DNA of 64,000 nucleotides from Jackrogersella multiformis (GCA_902806575.1 CADCXD010000004.1:1736001-1800000); one strand, 5' to 3'. Numbered from the stretch's first letter, positions 23,376-34,541 are shown. Program-made: numbers and translations. Notes: generated by a model not told the origin, from the sequence alone.

Positions 23376-24217
23376 ATGTCTAGGGTCGATAATGAGATTA
23401 AAGGTCGCCTAGCCCTCATAACGGGTGCTTCTGGAGGGTATGCCAATATCATGTTTTTAAGTCAAGTTTGTACACAGCTGGAGCAGCGTTGACGCCTCAC
23501 AGCATTGGATCTGCATGTGCCCGGGACTTATGGGCTCATGGAGCCTCCCTTGCTCTGACATATTTCCACAATAGACAACCCGTGGACGAGTTAGCTGAAG
23601 AGCTTCGCAAATCGACTGGTGGTGAAAGCCGGACGGTCAGCGTCCATAAGGTTGATACCGGTTCGGCGGAAGATATCGAGCAGCTCTTTCGCGAGATCAA
23701 AGAGCAACACGGCCAGGACGGCCCAGATATCCTAGTATCGAACGCAGGTTACGGCAAGAGGCGCAACGGCATCCTAGATGTGAGCTTGGAAGAGTTCGAC
23801 TACACCATCAACGTGAACTTGCGAGCGTCGTTTATCCTTTCCAAATTGAGCATTCCACACATGGAGGCACAAGCCTGGGGGCGTATTATTCTCCTCTCTT
23901 CGATCGCGGCGCAAGGTGGAGGCATTAACGCTTGTCACTACGCCGCGTCCAAGGCAGGTCTGACTGGTCTCATGAAAAACCTGGCTATGAAGCACGCAAA
24001 GGTAGGAATCACCGTCAACGATGTAGCCCCGGCCATGATTGGAGAAACCGGCATGATACCGGACGAGAAGTTTGTCGAAGGTACACCGGGTGACGTAAAG
24101 AACATTCCGGTCGGACGGCTGGGGACACCGCAGGAGTGCGCAAATGTTGTTACCATGCTATGTAGGACGGGCTACCTAACTGGACAAAGTATTTTGCTGA
24201 GTGGTGGTCTTAAGTAG
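23376..24217 (+). CDS. Short-chain dehydrogenase/reductase (FabG-like classical SDR)
   Basis: Two exons, 23376-23437 and 23503-24217, encode 258 residues. The 65-nt intron (donor GTATGC, acceptor CACAG) interrupts the cofactor motif, which reads TGASGGIGSACA once spliced, so the splice is well supported. Other classical SDR signatures follow: VSNAGYG (NAG motif), catalytic Ser in LLSSIAAQGG, and catalytic YAASK; the C-terminal part ends GQSILLSGGLK. Basic residues early in strand 2 suggest NADP(H) preference, as in 3-oxoacyl-ACP reductases. There is no signal peptide or clear targeting sequence, so it is probably cytosolic. The actual substrate cannot be read from the sequence. Confidence 0.92.
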
Positions 24218-25109
24218 GTAGTTATTTATTTTTAAGTATATCTTCAAAGTCTCCTTGTCCGAGTTAATTTTATTTTATGTGAGAACTTAAGGATAAATAC
24301 ATAATTGATTAGCCATTTCTCCTTGTTTTTTACTTGAAGCCTACACTGCTTCTGGTATCTTATATCCTATATTAATCTACTGACTATTTACCGGCATACC
24401 TTCTCGGTAAGCTTCGGCGAGGGTTCCACCTTGCTTGACCGCCCGCCGACTCGGGGGTAGGGAAACCCTACGCCGGATGGAACTCCGCGGCTCCGCGGTG
24501 ACTGCCCAATATGGATCCTGGGCATGATTTCGTCAGCCGCGATTCATGTGCAACTTTAAAAGTTCCTGCTTTCACCCAGGCTGCCAAGATGACTCGACCA
24601 ACCCGGTGAGCCTTGTGAACTTTAACGAAGACCCCTTGTTTCAGTTTCATTCAAGCCATTCACAGCTTCCCAGATCCCCAACCACGCGGCCGCATTAGTC
24701 ACATAATTACCTGCTCTTACCCCTGGCATATCCCCTTTTACAGGTACTTTGCATATCCGGCCGTGGTAACCTTACCTAGTACCACCACCCCGGCAGATAC
24801 CTAGCCCTATTACCTAACCTTACCCAGCTATTTCCAACAGCTCAGGAGAGCCGTACATACATACTTTCATTTCACTCATCAAACAAACAACTTCCCCAAA
24901 CATACCTGCTACCTCTTACCAGCTTAGTACCTGCTTCCCTAGGTAAGATCCAAATAAAAGCAGCCAAAGCAAGTCACCGGCAACCCAACTATCAACCATC
25001 CTCGCAACCCCATCCTCCGGAACTCCCTCCACCGCCCAAACCTCCATCACCACAGCCTCAAACCCTACCTACCTACCCACCTACGGAAACTACCCAACCC
25101 CCTCCCAAA
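24218..25109. other. Spacer with a GC-rich inverted-repeat patch
   Basis: 3' UTR of the SDR gene, then a GC-rich island around 24400-24510 containing short inverted repeats (separate entry). After that come about 300 bp of C-rich, CTACCTAC-rich leader or promoter sequence of the GNAT gene. Confidence 0.45.
24457..24498. repeat. Short GC-rich inverted/tandem repeats, possible MITE relic
   Basis: GTAGGGAAACCCTAC at 24457-24471 is a perfect 6-bp stem with a 3-nt loop. CTCCGCGG occurs twice in tandem at 24483-24498, each containing the palindrome CCGCGG. The patch is much richer in GC than its surroundings. No target-site duplication was identified. Confidence 0.35.
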
Positions 25110-26030
25110 ATGGGAACGCCCTTTATCACGCTCCTAGAGCCCACCCGCCTCGACGGCTGGGACCGGAGCAAGCCGTTCTCGGAGCAGCCGGCGCACGTGC
25201 CGGGGCCGTTCCGGGACGCCATGGAGGTGCGGGAGGCGGTGTTCGTGGGGGAGCAGGGGTGGCCGCTCGCGGCCGAGCACGACGTGGACGACGCGCGGTC
25301 CTGCCACTGGGTCACCTACGCCAGCGTCAACCGCACCACGTCGCCCGAGGAGCGCGACCCCCGCACCGGCGAGGTCACCAAGCCGCGGTCCTCCGAGACC
25401 CGCAGCATGCCCATCGGCACCCTGCGCGTCGTGCCCTTCCCGCACCCGCCACAGCCCCGGCCCGGCGGCCACTACGTCGACGGCGTGCTGCAGGAGGAAG
25501 AGGAGGAGGAGGGGGACTCCCCACGCAAGAAGCAAGGCGGCAGCGGGGACAGCTACGATGGCAGCTCCTCCACCCCCACCACGCGCCCCCGCGCCAGGAC
25601 CCTAACGACAGTAGACGAGCAGCGGCAAGCGTCAGCGCTGCCCTTCGGCGCGGACCCGCCGACGACGTACCGCAACGGCAAGGAGCCGTACGTGAAGCTG
25701 AGCCGGGTGGCGGTGGTCCCCATGTTCCGGGGCCACCACATCGCGGGGCAGCTGTGGCGCGCGGCCAAGAAGTGGCTCGAGGACAACCTGGCCTTCTTCG
25801 ACCCCAGCGTCACCGAGCTGGGCATGGACCAGCTCAAGGCCGGCGGCGCCGGCGACATCCCCAAGTGGAACGGCCTCGTCTGCTGCCACGCCCAGGAGGG
25901 TGTCGTCGGCATCTACGAGAGGTGGGGGTTCAAGGTCGACGAGGGCATGGGCAGGTGGTACGAAGACGGCATACCGCATGTGGGCATGTTTAAACGACTA
26001 CATATCAAGCAGGTGAATCCGAAAGTATGA
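25110..26030 (+). CDS. GNAT-family N-acetyltransferase
   Basis: An intronless frame of 306 residues from ATG 25110 in a good fungal start context. Conserved-looking N-terminal region MEVREAVFVGEQGWPLAAEHDVDDARSCHW resembles the substrate-side part of the fold. A Ser/Thr/Gly-rich insert of about 70 residues follows, then the acetyl-CoA-binding strand-helix LSRVAVVPMFRGHHIAGQLW (V-x-P-x-x-R-G-x-x-x-A type). The C-terminal part has CCHAQEGVVGIYERWGFK, typical of GNAT motif B. GC content is strikingly high, with nearly all third positions G or C, unlike the neighbouring SDR and RPS5 genes; because of this several long frames appear on other frames and are shadows. Acceptor substrate unknown. Confidence 0.88.
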   Translation: MGTPFITLLEPTRLDGWDRSKPFSEQPAHVPGPFRDAMEVREAVFVGEQGWPLAAEHDVDDARSCHWVTYASVNRTTSPEERDPRTGEVTKPRSSETRSMPIGTLRVVPFPHPPQPRPGGHYVDGVLQEEEEEEGDSPRKKQGGSGDSYDGSSSTPTTRPRARTLTTVDEQRQASALPFGADPPTTYRNGKEPYVKLSRVAVVPMFRGHHIAGQLWRAAKKWLEDNLAFFDPSVTELGMDQLKAGGAGDIPKWNGLVCCHAQEGVVGIYERWGFKVDEGMGRWYEDGIPHVGMFKRLHIKQVNPKV

Positions 26031-26408
26031 TGTACGGGGCGATGTACCAGAAGGACTAGATTGTTGAGAACTGATACTAGTGGTATGAGGATTTGAGTGT
26101 GGTCTGTTGCTACACGAGTTACCGTTGCGATTTCTACAATGATACCAGGTCAAGCATGGCCAAATTTGTCCTTAGCTGCTTTCCGCGAATTTAAGATCAA
26201 TGTCAGTTCAGTAACACCAGCATCCTTTTCTCAGAGTGACTAAGTTCAGTTCATGATTTGCCCGCACGGAGCAGAGCCTTTATTTGAGGAGCCCTATGTG
26301 ACTAGTATGCCATAGAACCACATCCCGCCTGAGCCTGAAACGCACAAATGCAGAGTGCAAAATGCCCAGATCGTCCACGCCGAAGAAAACCCAGAAACAA
26401 CGCCCCTT
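26031..26408. other. Convergent intergenic region
   Basis: 3' UTRs of the GNAT gene (+) and RPS5 (-). Nothing else recognised. Confidence 0.45.
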
Positions 26409-27336
26409 TTATCGGTTGCTCTTGGCGACACGCTCCAGCTCATCCTTCTTCTTGATGGCGTACGAGTTGCTGCTTCCCTTGGCAGCGTTGATCAGCTCCT
26501 CAGCCAAGCACTCGGCGATCGACTTGACGTTGCGGAAAGAGGCCTCGCGGGCACCGGTGGTGAGCAGGGCGATGGCCTGGTTCACTCGTCGGAGAGGTGA
26601 CACATCGACAGCCTGTCGTCGGACGGTACCGGCAGAACCAATACGCGTGCTGTCTTCTCGGGGGCCGCAGTTGACAATAGCATCGACTGCAATCTGGATG
26701 GGGTTCTGGTCGGTCATGAGGTGGATCTGTCTAAGGTTAGAAACTGTCGTGATCTAATTTTCATTCTTTGATATTCCTTACGATCTCGAAGGAGTGGGCG
26801 ACGATTCGGACGGCCATCAGCTTCTTTCCGTTGTTGCGGCCGTGCATCATGAGCGAGTTGGTGAGTCGCTCAATGATAGGGCAGTTTGCCTTGCGGAATC
26901 GCTTTGCGGCATAACGACCAGCGGAATGAGGAATGTAGACGGGTGATCGGATCTGGATGTAATCGCTATAGAAATTCCTCCGTTAGCCTACCAGTCTGTC
27001 TATATATATATCACAATATTTCGTATATTGGAGGGCATAGACAGAGTAGAGGTTACTGTCGGGTTGGTCGCCCAAGCCAATATTTTCGAATCGAGATATG
27101 ACAGAATGGGGTTAATTGATCGACTTACGTCAAGGAGATATCGCGAATCTCAACATCCTCGTAGCTCCCTGTGCAAATAGTCAGTCGCGATGATTTCAAA
27201 GGCCAATTAGAGACCCAGTCCCAGACGAGAACGTACATCGGTTGAACAGCTTGATGCTGCCAACCTCGGAGGTGACGTCCTTGGGAAGGACCTGGTAAGT
27301 GGTGGATTCGACCTCGACTTCGCCGCTGTCAGACAT
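26409..27336 (-). CDS. rps5: 40S ribosomal protein S5 (uS7)
   Basis: Four exons, 27237-27336, 27129-27168, 26782-26965 and 26409-26726, encode 213 residues. Splicing restores the continuous family sequence KLFNRWSYEDVEIRDISLTDYIQIRSPVYIPHSAGRYAAKRF in segments, and FEIIHLMTDQNP across the last intron. Conserved uS7 features include MMHGRNNGKKLM, NCGPREDSTRIG and the C-terminal KKKDELERVAKSNR. The protein binds the 18S rRNA head near the E site. Coding exons of 100 and 40 nt at the 5' end show the early-intron pattern usual for fungal ribosomal protein genes. It is convergent with the GNAT gene. Confidence 0.97.
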
Positions 27337-28010
27337 TTTGGATTATTCTGGCGCTCAGGCAGGAAGACTGGGAAATTGTAGATGGTCGAACGTGGGTGGT
27401 GGGGAGGATCGCGAAATTGAAATTCCACTGATGAATTCCACTGTTGAAGTTCGAAGTAGAGAAATTTTGGCCGGGTACATCCGATTCAAAAATTCGTGGG
27501 TGGAATTAGTGCGCTAGGGCTCAAGTTTAGTGCGGTAAAGTGCAAGGGACCTTTTCTTTTCTCAGTCGGTCGCAGTTGGCAGCCGGCAATTTAGTGGGGG
27601 TTTATCCAGTCTGTCAGCCAGTGTCCGAACACTGTGGGGCTCTCACGTGATAATATGCGTAGCGAGCGACCTCCACCCTACCAGTACCTAGGTACATACA
27701 TAAGCCCCTGGAAAGGAGGCGTTTACCTTTTAGTGGCATCAAGTTCTACACATTCATCCTCTTAGTGATCCGTGGATTCTCATAGACTTTCAAATCAAAT
27801 ATATTTCCCCCCAATTAATGAGTATATCTGTTTATCTATGAAATAAAACCAAGAAAAATTACGATGAGTTGATAAGCAATAATGATCAATCTATACCAAA
27901 ACACCCATATAAGGTAGGCTAGGTAGGTAAGGAGTCATAACCATCGAATATCCAAACATGCCATATAAATTAAATGTCATCGAAACCCATAACCCCCATC
28001 CCCTCACCCA
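27337..28010. other. RPS5 promoter and MDR gene 3' spacer
   Basis: Holds one TACCTAGGTA palindrome near 27687. No gene recognised. Confidence 0.45.
27513..27521. promoter_or_regulatory. Telobox-like GCTAGGGCT motif upstream of RPS5
   Basis: About 175 bp upstream of the RPS5 ATG. The complement, AGCCCTAGC, resembles the RCCCTAA Tbf1-type element reported at ribosomal protein genes of several ascomycetes. It is a single short match and may be chance. Confidence 0.25.
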
Positions 28011-29111
28011 TCAACGAAACGCCTCCCCCTCCCCTGGCTCGTCAACCCCCAGCGCAATCTTCCCCACAGCCTTCCCCTCCTCAAGCCTCCTATGAACCTC
28101 CCTGATACCCTCGGCCGTGAGCCTGACGCGCTGCCCCAAGTGGCACTTAATGGTGCCTTCGTCGAGGTGCCTCGCCAGCCCCTCGTACCATTCGTGATGC
28201 TTCTCCTGCCTGTCGTTGGCGTAGCCGTGGTACACGCCCGTGCCTACCCAGCACCACGCGAACGTCAGCGACTTGCCCATCATCTGCGACCCGTACATGT
28301 CGAAGCGCGCCTGCACGATGCTGCACACCTTGCCGAACGGCGCCAGCACCTCCGCGACCGGGAACAGGTACTGCTCCGTCCGCGACGTGATGTACGCGTA
28401 CTTCAGGGGCACGTCGGCCGGGAGGCCGAGGTCGAGGATTTGTTTCACGATGTCCTCGCGGTGGTTGACCACGTGGGTCGCGCCCATCTTCTTAGAGAAC
28501 TCGGTGGTCTCGGGCCTCGAAGCCGTGGTGATGACGATGGGCAGTTTTAGGACGTGCCTGGCGATCTGAGAGGCGATCGACCCCACGCCGCCGCCGCCGT
28601 TGATAATTAGGATCGCGGCTTTCTCGCCCTCCTTGATTTCCAGCCGGTCGACGAGAGACTCGTAAGCGGTGGCGTAGGTCAACGGCATAGCCGCTGCCTG
28701 GACGAAGTCCACCGACTTGGGCTTGTGGCCAGCATGGCGCTCGTCTGCGATCAGCTGCTCGGCGTAGGACCCTTGCATCGCAGGGTTCGCAAGATAGAAG
28801 ACCTCATCCCCAGCCTCGAAGTGCTTCACGTCCGGCCCCGTCTCGAGGACGATCCCGGCACCGTCGTAGCCGATGATGTGGAAGTTTGGCGAGTCTTGCG
28901 TCAGCGACTTAACTCGATCGTAGTAGTCAGGTGGGTCGTCGTAGATGCCCGCGCGGACCTTGAGATCGATGGGGTTGACGGAGATGGCCTTCACCTGGAC
29001 GAGCATTTGGCGCCCGGTGGGCTTTGATGGTTTGGGAACCACCTTTGGCTCTAAGTTCTCGATGGAACCGTATTCTGTAACGCCGACCGCGTTCATAGTA
29101 GAGGAAGCCAT
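28011..29111 (-). CDS. Zinc-less medium-chain dehydrogenase/reductase (quinone-oxidoreductase-like)
   Basis: An intronless frame of 366 residues from ATG 29111 (MASSTMNAVGVTEYG). The N-terminal GroES-like domain has SVNPIDLKVRAG, where zinc alcohol dehydrogenases carry the catalytic Cys, so a zinc-independent enzyme is expected, and IIGYDGAGIVLETG. The Rossmann domain has the NADP(H)-binding loop INGGGGVGSIASQIAR, and a MGATHVVNHRED segment follows. The C-terminus shows GKAVGKIAL, the typical closing motif of this family. Overall it matches the ZADH/adh_fam_1 group of the MDR superfamily. Substrate unknown; quinones or activated enones are usual for relatives. Codon usage is GC-biased. Probably cytosolic. 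Confidence 0.9.
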   Translation of the reverse strand: MASSTMNAVGVTEYGSIENLEPKVVPKPSKPTGRQMLVQVKAISVNPIDLKVRAGIYDDPPDYYDRVKSLTQDSPNFHIIGYDGAGIVLETGPDVKHFEAGDEVFYLANPAMQGSYAEQLIADERHAGHKPKSVDFVQAAAMPLTYATAYESLVDRLEIKEGEKAAILIINGGGGVGSIASQIARHVLKLPIVITTASRPETTEFSKKMGATHVVNHREDIVKQILDLGLPADVPLKYAYITSRTEQYLFPVAEVLAPFGKVCSIVQARFDMYGSQMMGKSLTFAWCWVGTGVYHGYANDRQEKHHEWYEGLARHLDEGTIKCHLGQRVRLTAEGIREVHRRLEEGKAVGKIALGVDEPGEGEAFR

Positions 29112-30106
29112 TTTGTGTGAAGATATAATATATTAAAAATTGTGTAATACTAGGTATTGAGTTACAATGTAATGTGAGGATTGTATGTCTTGGTCCAGGG
29201 GCTACTATCCCAATATATATACGTAACCATTGACACCCTCCAGAGCATCTTGTTGACGCGGTAATTAAGTCAGGAGGAGAGGTTACTCAAACATATCTTT
29301 ACGTTGTTGCCGAAGGGCGAAAGAAATCCGATTTGCTAGGTACCTATGGTGATGACTGAGAACCATCATGATCGTGAATATGTTCACCCGCATTTCTATA
29401 TTTCTACTCAGGAGGTATATATCAGATAAGGTAGAATGACGAATCAGGACCGGCGGATAGAGATCGGTTCGGCACCGACGAGGAATCGATCTAATGATCA
29501 TCTGGGTTTAATAAGCATCCCGAACTTCCAGCTTCTCATCCGGCCGCCCGTGAGAACGAAACGCGGCCGAGGTTCAAGGTTGTAGTTATGATGTAAAGTT
29601 GATCGCATCCTACAGCGACGGATGATTGATTACCCCTATTTCCAAGCCACCCTGGCCACCTCCCCTCATTACGCCACACTGTGGCTGGTGTAGTAACTCC
29701 CTTATATTATAGATGCATGGATAACATGACATAACACAACTTCCAAGCCACGGACCCAAGAATTGAGCTTACGAGCTTCGACCAACCAAAGCCAACCAAT
29801 TCGCAGTTCACAATTCGCGGAGTCTCGCTCCTCCGTCGAGGCAGCATTTAGACAACTACACTATACGAATAATACGAGGTCCGCGCCAGGGTGCAAACGA
29901 AGGCCACCTTGCTTCCTATCCGTCGTTTCCGTTTTCCGTCTCCGTCTTCTTCTTCTGTACTTGTCCTTTTCCGTGTAAATGCTCTGTCTATAGGTATATA
30001 TATATAAATATATGATACCTACGTCTTTGTAATACCACCCTGATTAAATAACCTACCTGCCGAGGTACATAAATTAGGAATCACCACACGAAGTTCGCAT
30101 CCCGCT
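29112..30106. other. Divergent spacer between MDR and MAPR genes
   Basis: About 1 kb with AT-rich stretches and a TATATATAAATATATG tract near 29997-30012. The frames at 29283-29501 and 29763-29978 show no domain. Probable promoters on both sides. Confidence 0.45.
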
Positions 30107-30446
30107 ATGGCCGAGATACGTCAGCGGAAGGGCAAAGGCCCCGCGAGGGACGAGACCTACCGGACGGCCGTCGTCGAGGAGCTCGACACCTCCGAGTCGG
30201 ACAGCACGCCGGCGTCGGCGCCCAAGCCCAAGCCCACGCCCAAGCAGCTCGTCGACGACGACGAGGAGTACAGCCCGTGGGTGGACATCCTGCGCGTGCT
30301 CTCGTTTCTGGTCGTCGCCTCCTGCGGCCTCAGCTACCTGGTCTCCGGCGGTGAGTCCTTCACCTGGCACATGCGCGCGCCGCCCAAGTACATGCAGCTG
30401 GACTGGTGGAAGACCCAGATCGTACGTCTCACCCCCTCCCCCTTCA

Positions 30447-30491
<45 letters not shown>

Positions 30492-31042
30492 TTCACCACG
30501 CAGTCCGGTTTCCCGAGCCCCCGCTAACAACCCACCAGCGCGGACCCATCTACCTAACCCCGGCGGAGCTCGCGCAGTACGACGGCACCGACGAGACCAA
30601 GCCCATCTACCTCGCGATCAACGGGTCGATCTACGACGTGTCGCCCAACAGGCGCACCTACGGGCCGGGGGGATCCTACCGGTTCTTCGCGGGCGCGGAC
30701 GCCGCGCGGTCGTACATCACGGGGTGCTTCGCGGAGGACCGGACGGCGGACCTGCGGGGGGTCGAGGACATGTACCTGCCCTTGGACGACGCATCCGTGG
30801 ACTCGCGCTACTCCGCCGCCGAGCTAGCCGCCCTCAAGGAGCGCGAGCGCGAGGAGGCGCTCGAGAAGGCCCACGAGGCCCTGCTGCACTGGGTCAAGTT
30901 CTTCGAGAACAGCCCCAAGTACGCCAAGGTGGGCTACGTCAAGAGGGACCCCGACTGGCTCGACAAGGAGCCCCTGAAGCCGCTGTGCGAGACCGCCGCC
31001 AAGGGCAGGAAGCCTAGGAAGATCCCCGGCGAGGAGGAATGA
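30107..31042 (+). CDS. Membrane-anchored cytochrome b5-like haem protein (MAPR/Dap1 family)
   Basis: Exons 30107-30421 and 30539-31042 encode 272 residues. The 117-nt intron (GTACGT...CCAG) is a multiple of three without a stop, so the unspliced frame also reads through. A Lys/Pro-rich cytosolic N-terminus is followed by a membrane segment (ILRVLSFLVVASCGLSYLV). The cytochrome b5-like domain begins RGPIYLTPAELAQYDGTDETKPIYLAINGSIYDVS. It contains RRTYGPGGSYRFFAGADAARSY, corresponding to the Tyr-containing haem pocket of Dap1/PGRMC proteins rather than the His-His pocket of true cytochrome b5. Family members support ER cytochrome P450s in sterol synthesis. The gene has strong GC-biased codon use. 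Confidence 0.9.
30447..30490. repeat. (TC)12(AC)10 compound microsatellite in the MAPR intron
   Basis: Twelve TC units directly followed by ten AC units, entirely inside the intron between donor 30422 and acceptor 30538. If the intron is retained it codes for alternating Ser-Leu and His-Thr. Confidence 0.95.
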
Positions 31043-31713
31043 TGGTGTTGAGAACCGTGTATATATAAATAAATAAAGTATTCGTGTAGCGGAAGAATGG
31101 GCTACTGTGAAATTTAAGGAGGGCAATGGAAGGAAAAGGAATAAAAAGAGAATACATTTGATCGTAGAGAATTAGTTTGGTCGAAACGTGTTGGACTTTC
31201 CGTATCTTGAGTATAATCAAGACCTATAATATGGCGAAGACTACGCATTAAATGCTGAATCGAGACGACCAGTGGCCCTACTCTAAGAAATGCCCAATTT
31301 GAGCAACATCGACCCTCAAGGATAAATATACGTGGACAACCACCATAGACATCGGCTTAGAATTTCACAATTATAACCTGAAGGCATGATATTTCTCAAT
31401 GGGATCAAGCGATATTATTATGTAAAGGTCAGGGCATTTCATCTACTTGCACAATAATGCAAACCAAGCCGCTGCCAACCCCCTGGGGCAAAGAATCCAA
31501 AATGCATCCATGTATGTACGTGCTTTTCTAGGTCCACGACGGCGTTCTCGCCCATGCAATGGGTTGAGTGCCCACCCAGCTCTTCTGGGTCCTAGTAATA
31601 GGACCGAATCTGAATGGATGCCGCGCGGCTTGCTGCTTAACGCTATTAAGTCCTAGCATCTCTTTAGGCTATATACGGGGCTCACCGCCTACTTCATTCC
31701 TTATACAGCCCGA
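31043..31713. other. Convergent spacer between MAPR and cupredoxin genes
   Basis: 3' UTR sequences. The frame 31447-31656 has no supporting feature. Confidence 0.45.
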
Positions 31714-32474
31714 TCATAGCATAAGCATAGCAGCAACCAGACAAAGGAGACCCATCGAGCTTGAAGCACCGATAGCGACAGCACCGCCTGTTGTAACTGC
31801 AGTGGAAGTCGCGCTTGCCGCAGATCCGCTGGATGTGGCAGATCCGCTTGAAGAACCAGAGCCAGAAGAGCTACCGGATCCGGAAGAGCTACCGCTTCCA
31901 GAACCAGAGCCAGTACCAGTAGTGCTATTGGTGCCCGTGATACCACCGCTGGCCTTCGAGGGTGCGATGTTGGCGGTGGCGGCAGACGCAAGTTGCTTGA
32001 AGGAGGTCAAGCTTCGCGACGCGTTGGCAGCAGTACTATTCATGTCAGTCATGGGATTTCCATCATCTCGATGCATATGGAGACTCACTTCTCGTTGACC
32101 ACCATCACCATTCCGTTTTGACAATGCTTCGCCTGGGAGCAGTAGAACCACAAAGGCGTCTTAGCGGCAACCATCATAGTGTAGGTAGGAATCATGCCCA
32201 TCGCCTGGCTAGCAGCTACGGGTTGGTAACCAGAGAAGATACCAGTGATGTTGGTGTGCTGGGAAATAGGCGAGCACGGGTTGTCGAAGTTGGACTGCGC
32301 TACGCTGTGGTTGCCGCCTCGGAATTGGAACTGGAGCATGTCACCCACATCCGCCTTGACGTTATCCGGGGAGAATGCGAGAGTACCGTTTGTAGAACCA
32401 ACCGAGACGACATGGACCTTCTGCGCGGCGGCCGAACCCAAAAGGGCGAAAAGAGTAGCAGCGGTGAAATGCAT
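31714..32474 (-). CDS. GPI-type extracellular cupredoxin
   Basis: Exons 32089-32474 and 31714-32035 (donor GTGAGT, acceptor AATAG) encode 235 residues. A signal peptide (MHFTAATLFALLGSAAAQ) is followed by a cupredoxin fold: KVHVVSVGSTNGTLAFSPD, then GGNHSVAQSNFDNPC and LWFYCSQAKHCQNGMVMVV. His of GNHSV, Cys and His of FYCSQAKH and Met of NGM are placed as type I copper ligands. After the intron comes a Ser/Gly/Thr-rich linker with SGSGSSSG repeats, a usual O-glycosylated stalk, and a hydrophobic C-terminal tail (LLCLVAAMLML) expected of a GPI-anchor signal. It resembles fungal extracellular serine-rich cupredoxins at the wall or plasma membrane. Function unknown. Confidence 0.9.
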
Positions 32475-34541
32475 TTTTGGGTATTTTAAAAAGTTTTCCT
32501 GACTAGATTTTATGATGAAAGACTCGTGTTTAAGAAAACGTTCGTGATAAGCGACTCGCGCTGTGTAGGACTAGCCTGACGAATATTATTTTTAAATTGA
32601 AATGAAGCGAAAGAGGTAGGAAATTAAGATCCCAAAGCGAAACGTACAGCAAGTGAAATGAATGAGGAAAGGAAAGAGTAAACTTGGCGACGACGGGAGC
32701 AGCATCAGTTTTAAAGGCCGTGGAGGATATATCGGCAAGATGAATGATCGCCATACTGGGGTCCAATCCATGCCCAGACATCGTAAGCCAAGGGTCGTTG
32801 AAGGTGTGAAGAAATCAGTGAAACACGTTTTGACCATGGACTAGATGGCTGGTTTAGGAAATGCTACCACGACTGGGGGGGACTGGGAGGACTGGGGGTA
32901 TCCATCCGACGGGGCTCTCGACACCCGAAATATTTCTTCTGGGCAGTGGGCATTGCAGTGGTGAAGCTCATATCGGAATTCACTTGGCAAAAGCAAAGCC
33001 ACCCGGATAGGTCTTATTCCTGTTGATACTCATTCGTAGTCGTAGGGATAAAATGAGGCTCTTTGACGATGCGAGAGGCATCTCACTGATGTGTGTAGAG
33101 AGAGTCCGTCTCTTCCACAGTGACACTGGGAAGAGCCATCTCTCTTGACAGCGGCAAAGTGCCGTAGGCCATTATGTCAACCAGTTACAGGCTCTCTCTT
33201 TGGATGGATACCTGACATCGAAGTCCAGAATGTTTCGAATCTGATGAATCTGTCGAATCTGGGGAGTTGAAGTTGGGAAGTTGACCAGGGGTTACGTACT
33301 CCACAAAATATATCATCCATACAGCGGGCTAGCCTTTAGTGGGTATGGATTAGAATTAAGGTTGGATAGCTACTTCCTAGTGTCCAGGTAGGTAAGCGAC
33401 TAGGGCCTGGTCCAGGGGCTCTTTCGGAGCACGGATCTTGCTTCAGCAGGGTCTTATGTGACACCCGCCAAACTTGACTAGTTTCATCCCATCCCCCGTT
33501 AGTTAAGATTCTTGACCCTTTTGACTTTTTTTTCTTAACAAAATCCGGCGAAGGAGCCTTCAATTCATCTAAATTGTGAATAAGCAGCGACACGAGAACC
33601 GCTTTTGTATTGTGGGTAATTTTAATGATTTGGTAAAATAGACATGGTCCAAGTCCGAGTCTGAGGGTTAAAATGCGCCAAACTCTTTCTAGAATGGAAA
33701 ATGCCAATGAAAAACAGGCTAGTCTTAGTAATATGTAGAAGTTCGGACGAGATCATCATTAATGGCATCAAGATACACTGTTGAAGTTGAAGTTGTTACA
33801 TTGAAATGTTTCTAGATTCCACGTAAGTTACTTGAAACAGGTCGAGGCCATCGTCTTAGGTTGTCATACTTCACAAACATAGCGACGCTTTGAATAGACC
33901 CTTCACTTCGTAACTATCATGAAGCTTTGATGAAGCCTTGATGAAGCTATATTGATACCAAGTCGAAAACCAGGTGTCCACAATCGAGCCATCGCAGAAC
34001 TTGATAGGGACTCGCCTCATGCTAATGGGCATACGTAGCAATGCTAGAAGAGATACCTTGGTGGCTACCATTAATAAATGCCCAGCGAGAAAGGATAATG
34101 ACGATAAATGCCAATACCTAGGCGGCGTAATTGATGTCCCCAACTCATAAAACTAGAATCCTTGTCCCTAGGAACAGATCTATCATGCCTGTTTTTAACT
34201 CGGCACCAGAGACTCCGAGTGATAACACGCGTTCGCCCTAGTGGCAGGACGAAATGAGTAGACAATGCAAGATGCCAAGGCCTTTACGAAGGCGGCTCCG
34301 TAGATCGATCTCAATGATCGACTTAAGTAAATAGGAGTACCAGTCGATGCTGTTCTCGTCATAGTAGTCGATCATGGACATGATTTCATGTCGAGTCACC
34401 TCCTCGGGTAGAATAGCTACTGGCGGAGCTGTGAGAAACAGAACCGGTAGAACATTAGACGTGGTTGAACTTACCTATGGTGCGGACAAATTGATAGGTC
34501 GAACATCAAACATCAACCGGGTCTTCCCAGTCTTGCCTCCT
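32475..34541. other. 2-kb spacer, no gene recognised
   Basis: Upstream region of the cupredoxin gene and 3' flank of CENP-X. Several frames (32530-32844, 33336-33707, 33871-34265, 34374-34556) lack domains and splice support. Repeated GACTGGGGG/GACTGGGAGG units occur near 32870-32900. Confidence 0.4.

Noticed and set aside
25134..25993. Long frames on both strands overlapping the GNAT gene
   Set aside because: They are produced by its high GC3 composition; compositionally Arg/Ala/Pro-rich with no domain, and lie wholly inside the supported gene.
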